The notes under the pieces are model-generated. The model made no database searches and was not told the DNA's origin. It saw only the letters and a list, made by a program, of their open reading frames with translations. Below, piece by piece: positions 12,503 to 25,000 of a DNA stretch of 64,000 nt (positions are counted from its first letter, which is position 1; each line of letters opens with the position of its first letter). The translations under genes were made by a program, and so were the position numbers. The DNA is from Avena insularis. Its lineage: Eukaryota > Streptophyta > Magnoliopsida > Poales > Poaceae. Location: the NCBI GenBank assembly GCA_023614405.1, contig CM042687.1, positions 262,613,480 through 262,677,479 on the forward strand, given 5' to 3'.

Positions 12503-13037
12503 TGTCGTGGTATTTGCGACACGTACGCCATAGGGGTATCCCAACGACGAGTTTAGAGACATGGGGGGAAGACGGATAGCGTCCGGGTCGGCTTGACACA
12601 ATTTACCCAGGTTTAGATCTCACGACAGTGGCGAGATTCTACTCCTCTACAAATCACTATAATGGCAATACGCCGAGTTATAGGATTGGGGGTTCGCTAT
12701 GTGCGAGTAATGCTATGCACTTGGTGTTCTCTGCCCTAAAGGCTCCCGTAGGCCGGCTTATAAGGGCACCAGGACCTAGGGTTACATGGAGAGTCCCAGC
12801 CGGATACGGTTACAGAGTCCTAGACTAACGCTAACTAGTCTTCGTGTCCTCTAAGGCGCCTGCTTCCATCTAAGGCGGTGGCACGTCGCCTTTCTTCATC
12901 CTTGCTGGACTTCCGTCTTGTCTATCAGCAACTGGGCCGCCCGGTTATGCCATAGGCCTAACCACCAACTCTGGGCCACCCGGTCTTGCCAGTATGAGAC
13001 TATGTCGTAGGTATACCCATTTGGTATATCCACAACA
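12503..13037 (-). repeat. 5' LTR of the non-autonomous element
   Basis: This is the second copy of the 536 bp LTR at 9253-9788, with the same TG/CA ends. It abuts the Tekay gag gene at 13038. Confidence 0.88.
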
Positions 13038-13477
13038 CCTGATGGCACATGGGTTCTGTTGAACTTGACTTTGAACTCTTCCCAAGTCATCAGCTGACCT
13101 CATGTCATTGTGCGCACGCTGTTCCACCATGCTCTTGCATCTCCGGCCAGATAGTGGGTGGCAAACAACACTTTCTCATTAGCTTCCACTCCTGCAACTT
13201 CCAGATTGTTCTCCATGGTTTGCAACCAATCATCTGCATCTAGGGGCTCTTCTGACTTAGTGAAAACAGGTGGATTGGTGTTCTAGAAATTCTTGAGCTT
13301 AGATCCATGGTTGTCCTGATTTCCATGGCATTGATTGTTGTTGGCCATCTGAGCTATCTGTTGAAGGGTGGCTAAGTTGGCTTGACGTTCGGCTCTTTCG
13401 GCTTCGCGGTCAGAAACCAACATTTGCAAGAGTTGCAACATCGGGTTCGGGACTGAGTTTCTTCCTCCACGAGGCAT
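13038..13477 (-). pseudogene. Tekay gag, N-terminal half
   Basis: The start codon at 13477 opens with MPRGGRNS and a short coiled-coil-like region (SDREAERAERQANLATLQ). The gag capsid domain follows, with TWEEFKVKFNRTHVP near 13090-13045. One frame runs through, interrupted by TAG at 13283-13285 and TGA at 13100-13102. At 13038 the gene is split by the non-autonomous element. Thirteen bases of gag remain at 9240-9252, and the same frame resumes at 5661. Both insertions therefore hit an otherwise collinear gag. Confidence 0.85.
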
Positions 13478-13712
13478 CTGAAGATGGAGATAGATCATGA
13501 GAAAAGAGGGAAATTTCTAAGGTTCAGGGGTTTTGGAAAAGTTTTTACAGTTTGACTCAAATTTTTCTAGCAACTTGCTTTTCATTCATTCATAGCACAC
13601 GATACAAACACACACCACAACAAAGGAAAACAGATGGTTTTAAGAACCATTCTGGGAAACTACAATACAGTGGGACCGAATACAACTCACTAATGCTAGT
13701 GCTCAAGTGCTA

Positions 13713-14507
13713 CTACTCCTTGGAGTCAGTGTCCTCATCATCCTCATCATCATCGGTGAAGGCGAAGTCATCCTCATCGGTGAAGAAGTCCATGGCCTGA
13801 TCCTCTAGAAAGTCATCATCATCGCTGAGATAGGAGTAGGGGTCTCCACGAAGGTCTTCCCCTGCATTCTCCCTCTCCTCCAACGGCATATCTCTCTCGT
13901 GGATGGTCTCCTCCAAATCTGTGATCCGGTGGCCAAGACAGGCAATGATGCGCTCCTTCTTGTCGAGCTGACGGCGACGAGACTTGCGATCCTTCACTAG
14001 CATGGCGATGGTCTGATCATTCTTGGCGGCGATGGTGTACTTGTGGTTGGCGTAGGAATGGGCATTGTCCAACTCCTTCTGACGGTCATACATCATGAAG
14101 CTGAGGTGGTCCAATTGACTCTTCAGCTCGTGGTGATATGGGGCCTCCAGTGGCTGTCCCATAACATCACGCCTTGGGTAGAACTCAAAGCGAGTACCCT
14201 TGATTTGATTGATACTCTGCCCACACAGACGGGCAAGATCTTCCTACATGGCCCTGGCAAGTCCATCGAGCTAGTTGTTCTCTCTTAAGGTGAACTGAAT
14301 TCCCTCTGCAGTGGGGGGTTCAATCTTTCCTCGGAGACTTGCAACAACTAACCACTGCAGATATTCTCCTTCCTAATCATTGAGCTGAGCTCCGAAGAAC
14401 TCGGGGTGCAGGCGCTCCAGCATCTCTGACAGTTGGTACAAGTCACGCTCAAAGATGAGGTCTCCTCCATTTCCTAACTGATAAAACTTGTTGTACTTCA
14501 CGTCCAT
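13713..14507 (-). pseudogene. Extra ORF upstream of Tekay gag (ORF0), acidic coiled-coil protein
   Basis: A 265-codon frame runs from ATG at 14507 to the stop at 13713, between the PBS (14722) and gag (13477). It keeps one frame throughout but has three TAG codons (14373-14375, 14271-14273, 14244-14246), so only the last 149 codons are open. The N-terminal part opens MDVKYNKFYQLGNGG. The middle is charged and heptad-like (RKSRRRQLDKKERI, DLEETIHERD). The tail is strongly acidic (FTDEDDFAFTDDDEDDED). No known domain is recognised; neither protease, knuckle nor RT motifs are present. The preserved frame suggests a real element-encoded protein that decayed after insertion. It could alternatively be an N-terminal gag module expressed separately. 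Confidence 0.6.
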
Positions 14508-14721
14508 CTATAAGAATATAGGATGAGTAAGTTAGTAGAGTGATCAAGTGTGTCAAATTTTATGTAAGTTTGCAAGAATTTTTTAGGAACATGAATTTTC
14601 ATGAAAGAGTCTAAGTGATAAGAATAAGAATAAGTTTTTGTAAATACTCACTTCCTTTGGTTTTGAAACTAAGTTTTTGATTCAAACATCCATTCTAACT
14701 AGGGTCTCCTATGGTCAGGAT

Positions 14722-14734
14722 GGCTCTGATACCA
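14722..14734 (-). other. Primer-binding site of the Tekay element (tRNA-Met type)
   Basis: The minus strand reads TGGTATCAGAGCC, complementary to the 3' end of initiator tRNA-Met. It lies three bases from the 5' LTR end at 14738. Confidence 0.9.
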
Positions 14735-14737
14735 ACT

Positions 14738-17145
14738 TGTCAACACCCGGATTTTTAATCACAGATGCATGTTATGCCATACATCACAATCCTAGGATTA
14801 CCATTTTTGCGAGACATAACAGATTGGATATCATAGTACATCATCCATTACAAACCATACATAAGGTCTTACACAAATAAGGATCTCATGATCCAGTTCT
14901 TAATACAATTCAAGCAGCGGAATAACATAATAGTAATGATAGCGTAGGCGAAGCTCCATCTTCAGGGTCACAGGCAATGCTGACGATGGGAGACGATTCT
15001 AGTTGTTGTAACCTTCCTTCTGTCCATCTTCCTGATACTCCTCTTCATAGTCTGGCCACGGGAATAGCCAGGGACAAAGCCATGAGTACTTTTTAAGTAC
15101 TCGCAAACTAATACTAACAAGTGAAGTGGTTTTGAATAGGATATACTAAGCTCTAGGGTTATTTTGCAAAAATCCAGATTTACCTCTACTAAGTTCAGAA
15201 GCAAAGAAAGCTAGTTGAAATTTTTATAACACCTAAGTGGGAACTTGAATTTCATGTCACAACTCTGTTGTGGTCAAGTCAAAGTCATGAATCATTTGAC
15301 ATGTCATTTTGAAAACATCTGACGGAGGAACAGTATGGCCACTCCAACTGTCCATAACCGCGGACGCGGCTATTCGAATAGTTTGACACTCTGCAGAGAT
15401 TGTACACTTTCACCACAACATTCGATATATCCGTCAGGAATAATCCTGAATTCACCATACTCAGTATGCGGATAATCAATCCTAACCTTTCAATTACATG
15501 CCCTAGTATAGGCACCTCTCCTATGAGTTTGGCCTCCCAACCATGACTAACTGTCATATTAGGTACTGCACAGGTGGACAATCTTCACAAGGTAGCCTCA
15601 GCTCACACCTTGGCCGCAAGTGAACCCATACTAAGGTATATAAATTTCCAGTCAAGCCCTACCCAATTTTCGGGTATTGTGGTTATACGGTAAAATTGGA
15701 ATGGTATCGCATCCAGACAACCATCAGTTTTATAAAGGGCTAAGGCTCATGCCTTAACATTTTCATCATCAAAATCATCTGGTGCTTGGAAACACATGTC
15801 AAAATATTTCAGTAGAATGACTCATCATTCTAAGGTTTTCATAACTAATTTCACCAAGTATCCCCATCTAAAGTTGATCAAATTTTATACTTAGCACTAG
15901 CATCTATAAGTGGGGATAAATACTAATGAGGGGTGATAAGAAAGTGGGAGTTAGCTAAGTTCAATCTCATGCCTTAGGATGACATCAAGATTATCTAACT
16001 TAGGCCAAATTTTATGCTCTTTATGCTACCTTCTAGAATCTACAAGTCACTAAGTAAACTTTTGATAGAAAGCTTTTAATAAAGAAAAATAAAATACTAA
16101 GCTTGAAACTAAAACTAGGATGGTGTGTCAAGTAGGTATAATCACATATGCTTAAGGCATATAGTTGGCATAGTAACAAGCAAGTAGTAGCTTGCAAGTA
16201 TTGGCTTGCCTTGTGCAGAGCAGTGGTTGAAGTTCTCCTCGGTTTCTTCCTCGTAGTATCCTCCTTCCTCCTCGTATCCTTGGTCGGTACTAGCGTCTAT
16301 AAATAAATACGAGGTACACAATCACCACACAATACTTAACTATTTCTAATCATCACACAAAAGTTCACACTAGATGATCTAGCATCATCACTAACATTAC
16401 AAGATTAAAGCACTTGTCTCATTTATTTTATTTTTAGAAAAGTAATTTCTACTCATTGAAAAACTACTTAAGATTTAATATTCTCCAACTCAAACATGGT
16501 ATCATGTTGACACATGTCATCACCACATATTTCAGTACATGGGAATGTAATTTAAAGTGGTGTCACAATTTAATAAGGTTTAACCTTTTTATTTTAATTA
16601 AATAAAGTGACTAGAAATGCCTATGTGGCATTCTTTTATTACTTGATCATTATTTCTGTAAGTAAACCTATATATTTTTATATATTCTGAAAGGTATGGT
16701 TAAATGTGATTTTTGAGAGTTGGAATCAACTCAAAAGCTCTTATGGTTGAATTTTGAAAAATGTTTGAATGCAGAAAATCTTCTACCTTGTTATTTCTAC
16801 CAGGGGTGATCTACAAATCTAAATGGTTTGAATCTAATGGTCTTAGATTAAGCATTCTAGTACCTTTCTAACAAAATTGGTTTCATGCATTTTGGTTTAG
16901 TGAATCGATCTGGGTTGATTTTTTAATCTAGGTACAGAACTAAGTTTAGAACTACATGAATAAAACTAAATTTGAATTGTTGGGTCGCGTTGGATGTTTA
17001 ACTGGGACGGCCCACTACGCACAGTGCACACGAGCGCTGGTTAAGTGAGCGACCCCACTCATCAGTGAGACAACGAGTGGAGAAGCGGTACGGGGTGATC
17101 TAGGCCGCACGATCTAACTCTAATCAAACGGCTCTGGTTCATCGT
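14738..17145 (-). repeat. 5' LTR of the Tekay element, distal (R/U5) part
   Basis: It begins TGTCAACACCCGG on the plus strand, directly after the PBS, and continues to 17145, where the long-LTR element interrupts it. The LTR resumes at 26073. Together the two parts give an LTR of about 4.0 kb. No gene is seen in this stretch. Confidence 0.85.
15341..15402 (-). other. Conserved LTR block (copy in Tekay 5' LTR)
   Basis: The minus strand carries a CTCTGCAGAG-like part and the core GCGTCCGCGGTTATGGAC (15350-15367). It differs by one base from the core in the long-LTR element. It lies about 610 bases from the LTR 3' end. Confidence 0.7.
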
Positions 17146-20100
17146 TGTGGCATCCCGCAAAACCACTACTAGAAAATCGCGTTGATTTTGTGCATTGCAT
17201 CATCATGACCGCATGCTCATATCATCATGCCACATTGCATTTGAGCATCGTCATCATCTTGCATTTGCTTGCATAAAATTATTTTCGGAAAAACCTAATT
17301 TGTTTTCTAAACGCCCCGTCTTTGTTCAAACGCAAAACCCGGGTCTCCGGATTATTTTGTTTTGTTTGCTATCGGTTTGCAAAAACCCTGTTTGAAATAT
17401 ATAAATTATTTAATTATTTTTAGTGGGGCAGTCGAACGGGCCTATTCGACCCGAACGACCACCCCCCGGAATAAAATCGGTCCAGCTTAGACCCCACCCC
17501 AAATCTTTTCTTACCCCAGTCCTATCTACCCTCCCTCCAGCCACCTCACCCGGACCAACCCCTGGCTGCCACCTCACCCTCTCCCTCCCCTCTAACCAAT
17601 CCTCAACCGCCACCTCACCCCAACCCGCTGCCACCCCCACAGCCCACTCCCTCCACACACACGCCAGCCCCCCACCAACCCTGGCCTGCCCCACCCCAAG
17701 CCCCATAGCCGACCTGCCCCGTGGCCCCACCCTGGCCCCGCGCCCCCGAGCTCCGGCCTCCTCCTCTCCTTCGGCCTGGCCTTCCCCCTCTTCTCCATGA
17801 CCCCCACTTGGCCATGCCTGTGGCCTCTCCGCGACCCCGCCCCGCCTGCGTCCCCGTCCTCGCCTCGTCTGCAGCGACCGCCGGCCTCTGCCCTCCGCCG
17901 CCCGAGCTCTCCTCGCGCCCCGCCACCGACGCTCGTCCGGGCCCCGCCACCGTCAGGCCCGCCTACCCCGTCCTCCTCGCCTCCGGTCCTCCTCGTCGCC
18001 ATGCTGGCACCGCACCCGCCACTTTGGCCCCGTCGCCCCGGACCACGAGCAGCCTCCGCCCGAACCCGACCTCCGCCGCTCACCCCACTGCGTCCCGCCG
18101 CCCTGCTCGGCTACCGTCGTCCGGTCCCTTCTGCTTTCCCGCCTGCGACCACCTGCCCTCTGCCAGCGCCCACTGACCATCTCTGCGCCCTCCCGCCATC
18201 TGCCCGCCGTCCCTGCCAGCCCTCCTCCGTCATGGTCTCCGTTCTTCCCTGCTCTATTAGCCCTCTCATGGCTCCGGCTCACTCGTCCGTGCCGCTGAAG
18301 TCCCCGGGCCGCACCTAGTACCGCCCCTTTGCGAGTTTTCCTCTGTTTCCTGGCCGAGACCAAGAGCACCGCACTGCTGGAACCTCCAAGAAGTTCGTCT
18401 TGGAACCGTCAAGTTCAACCGATGACAAGATACATCAAGTTCTTCTGCTGCCGATGCCGCAATGATATCGGGCCCAAGTCTGCCGATGATCGTTAGCGCC
18501 GGGTGCAAGGTCTACTTGGAGCCGAAGACTACGGGACACCAAGTACTCCTATATGGTACCGCTCGCCAAGTCCTCCGTCACCGGTTAGGTGGTAACCCAA
18601 GATCGTCCACAGGGATCTGGCGTCCGAGACCAACTCGCTAAAATGCTTCGTATCGACATGATCTTCCTCGGGCCTTCGACATGGAATCGCCAAGATCCAC
18701 CGGCGCCAAACCTAAGACCGACATCGTCACCCGAGAACTCTGACAAGAACGCCAAGGTCGCCTACACGGAACGCCAAGTTCTTCCTCCCGAACGCCAAGA
18801 CCGACAACATGGCCCGACCACCGTGGATGCGACAAGATCTACCTCAGTTATCCGAGAACGACCCCGCCGAGACCGAACCTCAGATCCGAACCCTGAACCC
18901 TGTCGGACTCCGAACCCCGGAACCAAGATCGCCGAACCCTAATGTGTGAACCCTTTTCCTGAACCCTATTTTATAAATGCCATCTATAAAATTGTTGCAT
19001 ATAAAATTGTACTTGCATGCATATTTGTGTGGTTTGGGGGCCTTATGCCGATTCACCATCTAATTAAATATGGGGCCCATATGCGAGCAAATCTAGTCTC
19101 ATATTGGCCTCATTTAAATTTGTGTAGCGAACCAGTAACTCATTCTGCCATGTTCAAACAACATTTAAATTGCGGGGTAGTTTAATAACTTGAACCATCT
19201 GAATAATTGTCGGGACCCTGGTTCCACTTAATATTGCCCAATTGCATCGCATCTTTGCCATGTCATGCATCATACATGCATCATGCCGATCTTCTGTCAT
19301 AATGTTAAATAGCGCTTCCGGTGTTCCTTCTAGTGTTTTGCTTCTTCACGGATAAGGCCGTTGAGTTGATGCGAGTGTCGACCCGATCTTCGGATGAACC
19401 TTCGACAATGTTTTCAGGCGAGCACCTCCCCCTTTCTACCTATCTTACTTTTATAGTCTTTATTTCCTCCTGTTGATCTATTGCTATCTGTGTTGCGATG
19501 CTCTAGTTTTCGTACCCGTGATATCCCTTGCAGCCTTATATTGCCTTGGACACATCCTATTACCTGTTGATTGGTAGATAGTTGGACTTGCACGTCGTAG
19601 ACGCTTGCTCAAGTGTTGTTGCGTGTCGTCAGGTACCACAGTTGTTGGAGAAGTGCCGCATGTTTATTGTTGGAGATGTTCATGGCTTTACTTTTCGTTC
19701 ACTTTAATTACTGTATAACAACTAAAATTGAAGTAAGTAAGCAGAGGCATCGGTGGGTGATAGATAATGTTGGTTTCCGACCGCCCACTTGTGTCCCGTA
19801 GGACCCCGAGTTCTTGACACCTGTTCCGAGATCGAGCGCGCTAACCACAGGTGGGGAGATATGGGCCCCCCATCGATTAGTACCTGATTTCAAAGTATTG
19901 TACTGGGGGCCACAAACTAGTTTGAGGTTTTATTTACTATCCTGTACTTATGCCATGCTTTACTGCTTTATTTAAATTGTGCGATGGATAGCACACTGTA
20001 CTGTTTAGGATCGGGACACGTTTTCGCGGTGTCGACAAGCCCAGTTTTGGGTCCCCAGTCGTTCACAGCCGTCTACCCAAACCCTAAGTCCGTCTCGGAG

Positions 20101-21218
20101 ACCGGCCGACTTCGTTGCGGGTTCGACTTAGTGGGGTGGCCCCCATGTACTTGCTTTGGGTGCGAAGCGTCATGACTTAGGCCCCGCCGACATACCGATG
20201 GGTGTATGTTAGCGATCCGCAAAAGGGTCAAGTGCTTGTGGATACTTTGGTGCACCCTGCAGGTTAAATCTTTTCGAGAAGCCGTGTCCGCGGTTATGGA
20301 CGACTTGGAGCATGTTTGATCATAGACAACTATAACTAAAGTTTACTGTTATAAATTGCCTTGTATCCGATGTGACTAGTAATCAGCTCAACTACAACGG
20401 AATGGCTAAATAAAAGTACCACCAACTGCTGGGTTTTTGGGGTTATCTCATGCTAATTGTATTTGACTAGTAAGTGTCGCAACTTCTAGCGGAATGGTTA
20501 ACTAAAATTGCCCACTTATTATATCGGGATGATTATCTATACGACTAGTAATTGCCGCAACTATAACGGAATGAATAAAACGCCAAGCTGTGTGAGTTCC
20601 TCGGTTGACTTCCTCGTTTGGTCTCGAGGGGAAAATACCAGGATGGGTATGTTTGGTGGTAGTATCAGGTTGGTTCCGAATAGGTCTTTCTTACCCCTCT
20701 CCGATAGCCGCTATTTGTATCGAGTCTCTATAGGTTGTTTAGTGCATCTTTGCCGCTCGATCCACCATACCTATGTAGGCGAGGACAGCAATTAGCCTCG
20801 CTGTGTCTTGGCCTCGATCTTGACCGCTCTCTCTTTTTCCTTTGCCCTTTGTCGGCACCCCTTTTGTTTAAGCAGGTTTTGAGATCGGCGTCGTTAGCGA
20901 GGTTACCCTTCCGGCTTGGCACGGCAGGGTTATGGACGCCATTGGTTATTCTTCAGGGCTCTTAGCCCCATTTGCATCTTGTCCGTAGTCGGGCGCTATA
21001 TCGTTTTCAAGGTGATTTGGATCTTTGTATATTATATCTGTATTCTTGACTCATTGAGTCGCTGTTGTATATATACCGCTCGGGTCCCATCGAGGACTGT
21101 TGTGTAATGTTATTGCCGTTTTCCACCGCACGAAAGTGCTGGTGGGCGTCCTTGAATCGTTTCTATGCGGGTTTGGCGAAGCGCTAAAACTTGCATAGGG
21201 CCGATTCTCGAGGGTGTT
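17146..21218 (+). repeat. 5' LTR of the LARD-like element
   Basis: It matches 22011-26072 over its full length. The middle (about 17430-18320) is very GC-rich and contains overlapping open frames on both strands, none with a recognisable domain and none preserved between the two LTRs. Its last bases read GAGGGTGTT, where the 3' LTR has GAGGGTGTTACA. Confidence 0.88.
20251..20312 (+). other. Conserved LTR block (copy in LARD-like 5' LTR)
   Basis: It contains CCCTGCAGG and, at 20284-20301, the core GTGTCCGCGGTTATGGAC with an internal CCGCGG palindrome. It lies about 0.9 kb before the LTR end. Confidence 0.7.
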
Positions 21219-22010
21219 CTGAGTGGTATCGAGCTCAGCGATTCGATACCCACAAGTCCAGCTGTAGGATAACCTAGCTAACGGCGATGAGAGTGTCAAA
21301 ACTATTTTGCAAAAATCGGTTGGATAGATCTGATTAGGTCTGCTTTTACTCCTTACCCTCTGCTATTCTCCTCTTACCTCTACGTGTTTTTAATCCGCTC
21401 TCTTCTCTTTCTTCGAGACCAGGAATTCTCGTGGTTGGGTTTTCGTCGTACCTTTAGGGTTTCGCTTCCTCTTTTGGTAACGGTGTTGCTACATCTGGTC
21501 TTCGTGCTATCCGAGGAATCCTTCGTCTGGTGGACTTCTCTTTGTTCCTTCTCGTGCCTTCCGGTGTTTTCCGACGCGACGACATCATCTACGCCAGATC
21601 CGATGCAGAGTCTGCATCACTCCTTTGCTTCGGAACCTCGTTTGTCGAGATCTTCAGTCTGATTCCGAGAATGGTTGCACGCTTTTCTACTGATTGTGCA
21701 GAGTAATAGTTTGGGTGCGTGATGGATTGACCCCCATGCCGACTACCCTTTCTATTCGCTTTGGTACATTGAAGTGGATGAGAATGCATCGGTTCCCTCT
21801 TTCCATCGGAGTTAGAGGTGGCTTTATTTGTTGATACCTCTACCTTCGACCTTTTGTTCCGGGGTGTTCCCTCGACGATCACGGACAACGACCTCTTGTT
21901 AGTGGTGTCGCGAAGATCTACACGAAGCGAGAAGACGCAGACCGCCGACCTTCCATCCGGTACCATGAGGCGGATCTCGAGGGCGAGATCCATTGTTAGT
22001 GGTGTCGAAT
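21219..22010 (+). other. Interior of the LARD-like element with PBS candidate
   Basis: It starts with a PBS-like TGGTATCGAGCTCAG at 21224-21238. No gag, protease, RT or integrase motif is seen on either strand. Several medium frames overlap here (384-codon scale and below); a plus frame near 21818-22020 runs into the 3' LTR. None is recognised. The region is probably a packaging leader plus remnant sequence. Confidence 0.7.
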
Positions 22011-25000
22011 TGTGGCATCCCGCAAAACCACTACTAGAAAATCGCGTTGATTTTGTGCATTGCATCATCATGACCGCATGCTCATATCATCATGCCACAT
22101 TGCATTTGAGCATCGTCATCATCTTGCATTTGCTTGCATAAAATTATTTTCGGAAAAACCTAATTTGTTTTCTAAACGCCCCGTCTTTGTTCAAACGCAA
22201 AACCCGGGTCTCCGGATTATTTTGTTTTGTCTGCTATCGGTTTGCAAAAACCCTGTTTGAAATATATAAATTATTTAATTATTTTTAGGGGCGTTCGAGC
22301 GGCCGATTCGACCCGAACACCACCCCGAATAAAATCGGTCCAGCTTAGACCCCACCCCAAATCTTTTCTTACAGTTCTATCTACCCTCCCTCCAGCCACC
22401 TCACGGACCAACCCCTGCCACCTCACCCTCTCTCCCTCCTCTAACCAATCCTCAACCGCCACCTCACCCCAACCAGCTGCCACCCCCACAGCTCCTCCTC
22501 CACACACACGCCAGCCCCCACCAACCTGGCTGCCCACCCCAGCCCCAGACCGCCAGCCCCACGCGGCCCCACCTGGCCGCCCCGAGCTCTCACCTCCTCT
22601 CCTTCGGCCGGCCTTCTCCCCTCTTCTCCATGCGACCCGCCCGGCCCAGCCATGGCCTGGCTCTCCATGACCCGCCCGCTGCGTCCCGTCCTCGCCTCGT
22701 CTGCAGCGTCGGCCGGCCTCTGCCCTCCGCCGCCCGACCTCTCCTCGCGCCCGCCACCGTTCGTCCGGGCCCGCCACCGTCGAGCCCGCCTACCCGTCCT
22801 CCTCGCCTCGGTCCTCCTCGTCGTGGCCGCCACTGAGGCACCACCCGGCCACTGTGGCCCCTCGCCCGGACCACGAGCACGCCGGCCTCCTCCCGAACCC
22901 GACCTCCGCGCTCACCCCTCTGCGTCGGCGCCCCTGCTCGCTCCGTCGTCCAGTCCCGCTTCTGCTCCGGCGAGCCGCCTGCAGACTGCCTCTCCCCTCT
23001 GCGACGACCACCTCCGCCCGTGCCAGCGCCCTCCCGCCATCTCTGCCGTCCGCGGCGTCGCGACCCTCCGTCGCGGTCTCCGTCTTCCCGGCCTCTAAAT
23101 GCGCCCTCTCGCGAGCTCCGGCCCTGCTCACCGTCGTCCGTGCCGCTGAAGTCCCCGGGCCGCACCTAGTACCGCCCCTTTGCGAGTTTTCCTCTGTTTC
23201 CTGGCCGAGACCAAGAGCACCGCACTGCTGGAACCTCCAAGAAGTTCGTCTTGGAACCGTCAAGTTCAACCGATGACAAGATACATCAAGTTCTTCTGCT
23301 GCCGATGCCGCAATGATATCGGGCCCAAATGCGCGATGATCGTTAGCGCGGTGCAAGGTCTACTTGGAGCGAAGACTACGGGACACCAAAGTACTCCTAT
23401 ATGGTACCGCTTCGCCAAGTCCTCCGAATCACCGGTTAGGTGGTAACCCAAGATAAATCCACGAGGATCTGGCGTCCGAGACCAACTCGCTAAATGCTTC
23501 GTATCGACATGATCTTCCTCGGGCCTTCGACATGGAATCGCCAAGATCCACCGGCGCCAAACCTAAGACCGACATCGTCACCCGAGAACTCTGACAAGAA
23601 CGCCAAGTTCTTCCTCCCGAACGCCAAGACCGACAACATGGCCCGACCACCGTGGATGCGACAAGATCTACCTCAGTTATCCGAGAACGACCCCGCCGAG
23701 ACCGAACCTCAGATCCGAACCTGAACCTGTCGGACTCGAACCCGGAACCAAGATCGCGAACCCTAATGTGTGAACCCTTTTCACGAACCCTATTTTATAA
23801 ATGCCATCTATAAAATTGTTGCATATAAAATTGTACTTGCATGCATATTTGTGTGGTTTGGGGGCCTTATGCCGATTCACCATCTAATTAAATATGGGGC
23901 CCATATGCGAGCAAATCTAGTCTCATATTGGCCTCATTTAAATTTGTGTAGCGAACCAGTAACTCATTCTGCCATGTTCAAACAACATTTAAATTGCGGG
24001 GTAGTTTAATAACTTGAACCATCTGAATAATTGTCGGGACCCTGGTTCCACTTAATATTGCCCAATTGCATCGCATCTTTGCCATGTCATGCATCATACA
24101 TGCATCATGCCGATCTTCTGTCATAATGTTAAATAGCGCTTCCGGTGTTCCTTCTAGTGTTTTGCTTCTTCACGGATAAGGCCGTTGAGTTGATGCGAGT
24201 GTCGACCCGATCTTCGGATGAACCTTCGACAATGTTTTCAGGCGAGCACCTCCCCCTTTCTACCTATCTTACTTTTATAGTCTTTATTTCCTCCTGTTGA
24301 TCTATTGCTATCTGTGTTGCGATGCTCTAGTTTTCGTACCCGTGATATCCCTTGCAGCCTTATATTGCCTTGGACACATCCTATTACCTGTTGATTGGTA
24401 GATAGTTGGACTTGCACGTCGTAGACGCTTGCTCAAGTGTTGTTGCGTGTCGTCAGGTACCACAGTTGTTGGAGAAGTGCCGCATGTTTATTGTTGGAGA
24501 TGTTCATGGCTTTACTTTTCGTTCACTTTAATTACTGTATGACAACTAAAATTGAAGTAAGTAAGCAGAGGCATCGGTGGGTGATAGATAATGTTGGTTT
24601 CCGACCGCCCACTTGTGTCCCGTAGGATCCCGAGTTCTTGACACCTGTTCCGAGATCGAGCGCGCTAACCACAGGTGGGGAGATATGGGCCCCCCATCGA
24701 TTAGTACCTGATTTCAAAGTATTGTACTGGGGGCCACAAACTAGTTTGAGGTTTTATTTACTATCCTGTACTTATGCCATGCTTTACTGCTTTATTTAAA
24801 TTGTGCGATGGATAGCACCTGTACTGTTTAGGATCGGGACACGTTTTCGCGGTGTCGACAAGCCCAGTTTTGGGTCCCCAGTCGTTCACAGCCGTCTACC
24901 CAAACCCTAAGTCCGTCTCGGAGACCGGCCGACTTTGCTTGGTTCGACTTAGTGGGGTGGCCCCATGTACTTGCTTTGGGTGCGGAAGCGTCATGACTTA

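Larger units (their letters stand above)
9253..13037 (-). mobile_element. Non-autonomous LTR element derived from a Tat-type Gypsy family
   Basis: Two 536/535 bp LTRs (TGTCGTGG...ACAACA on the plus strand) flank a 2.7 kb interior without RT, integrase or gag motifs. The flanks are CCTGG (9248-9252) and CCTGA (13038-13042), a target duplication with one change. A polypurine tract next to the low-coordinate LTR and a PBS candidate next to the high-coordinate LTR show minus-strand orientation. The interior shares the segment 11043-11230 with the 3' region of the Tat element at 31085-31270, and also shares its GTAGCCCCC repeats. It therefore looks like a deletion derivative that depends on a Tat-type partner. 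The LTRs differ at scattered positions, so the insertion is not very recent. Confidence 0.85.

Noticed and set aside
13720..13830. CTCATCATCATC simple repeat as a microsatellite
   Set aside because: It is the reverse complement of the acidic codon run of ORF0 and stays in frame.
17423..18369. Overlapping long GC-rich frames on both strands in the LARD-like LTR
   Set aside because: They lie in low-complexity CCGCC-rich sequence, are not preserved between the two LTRs, and encode only proline/arginine/glycine-rich text.
22271..23356. Similar GC-rich frames in the second LTR
   Set aside because: Same reason: no domain, and the frames differ from their counterparts by indels.
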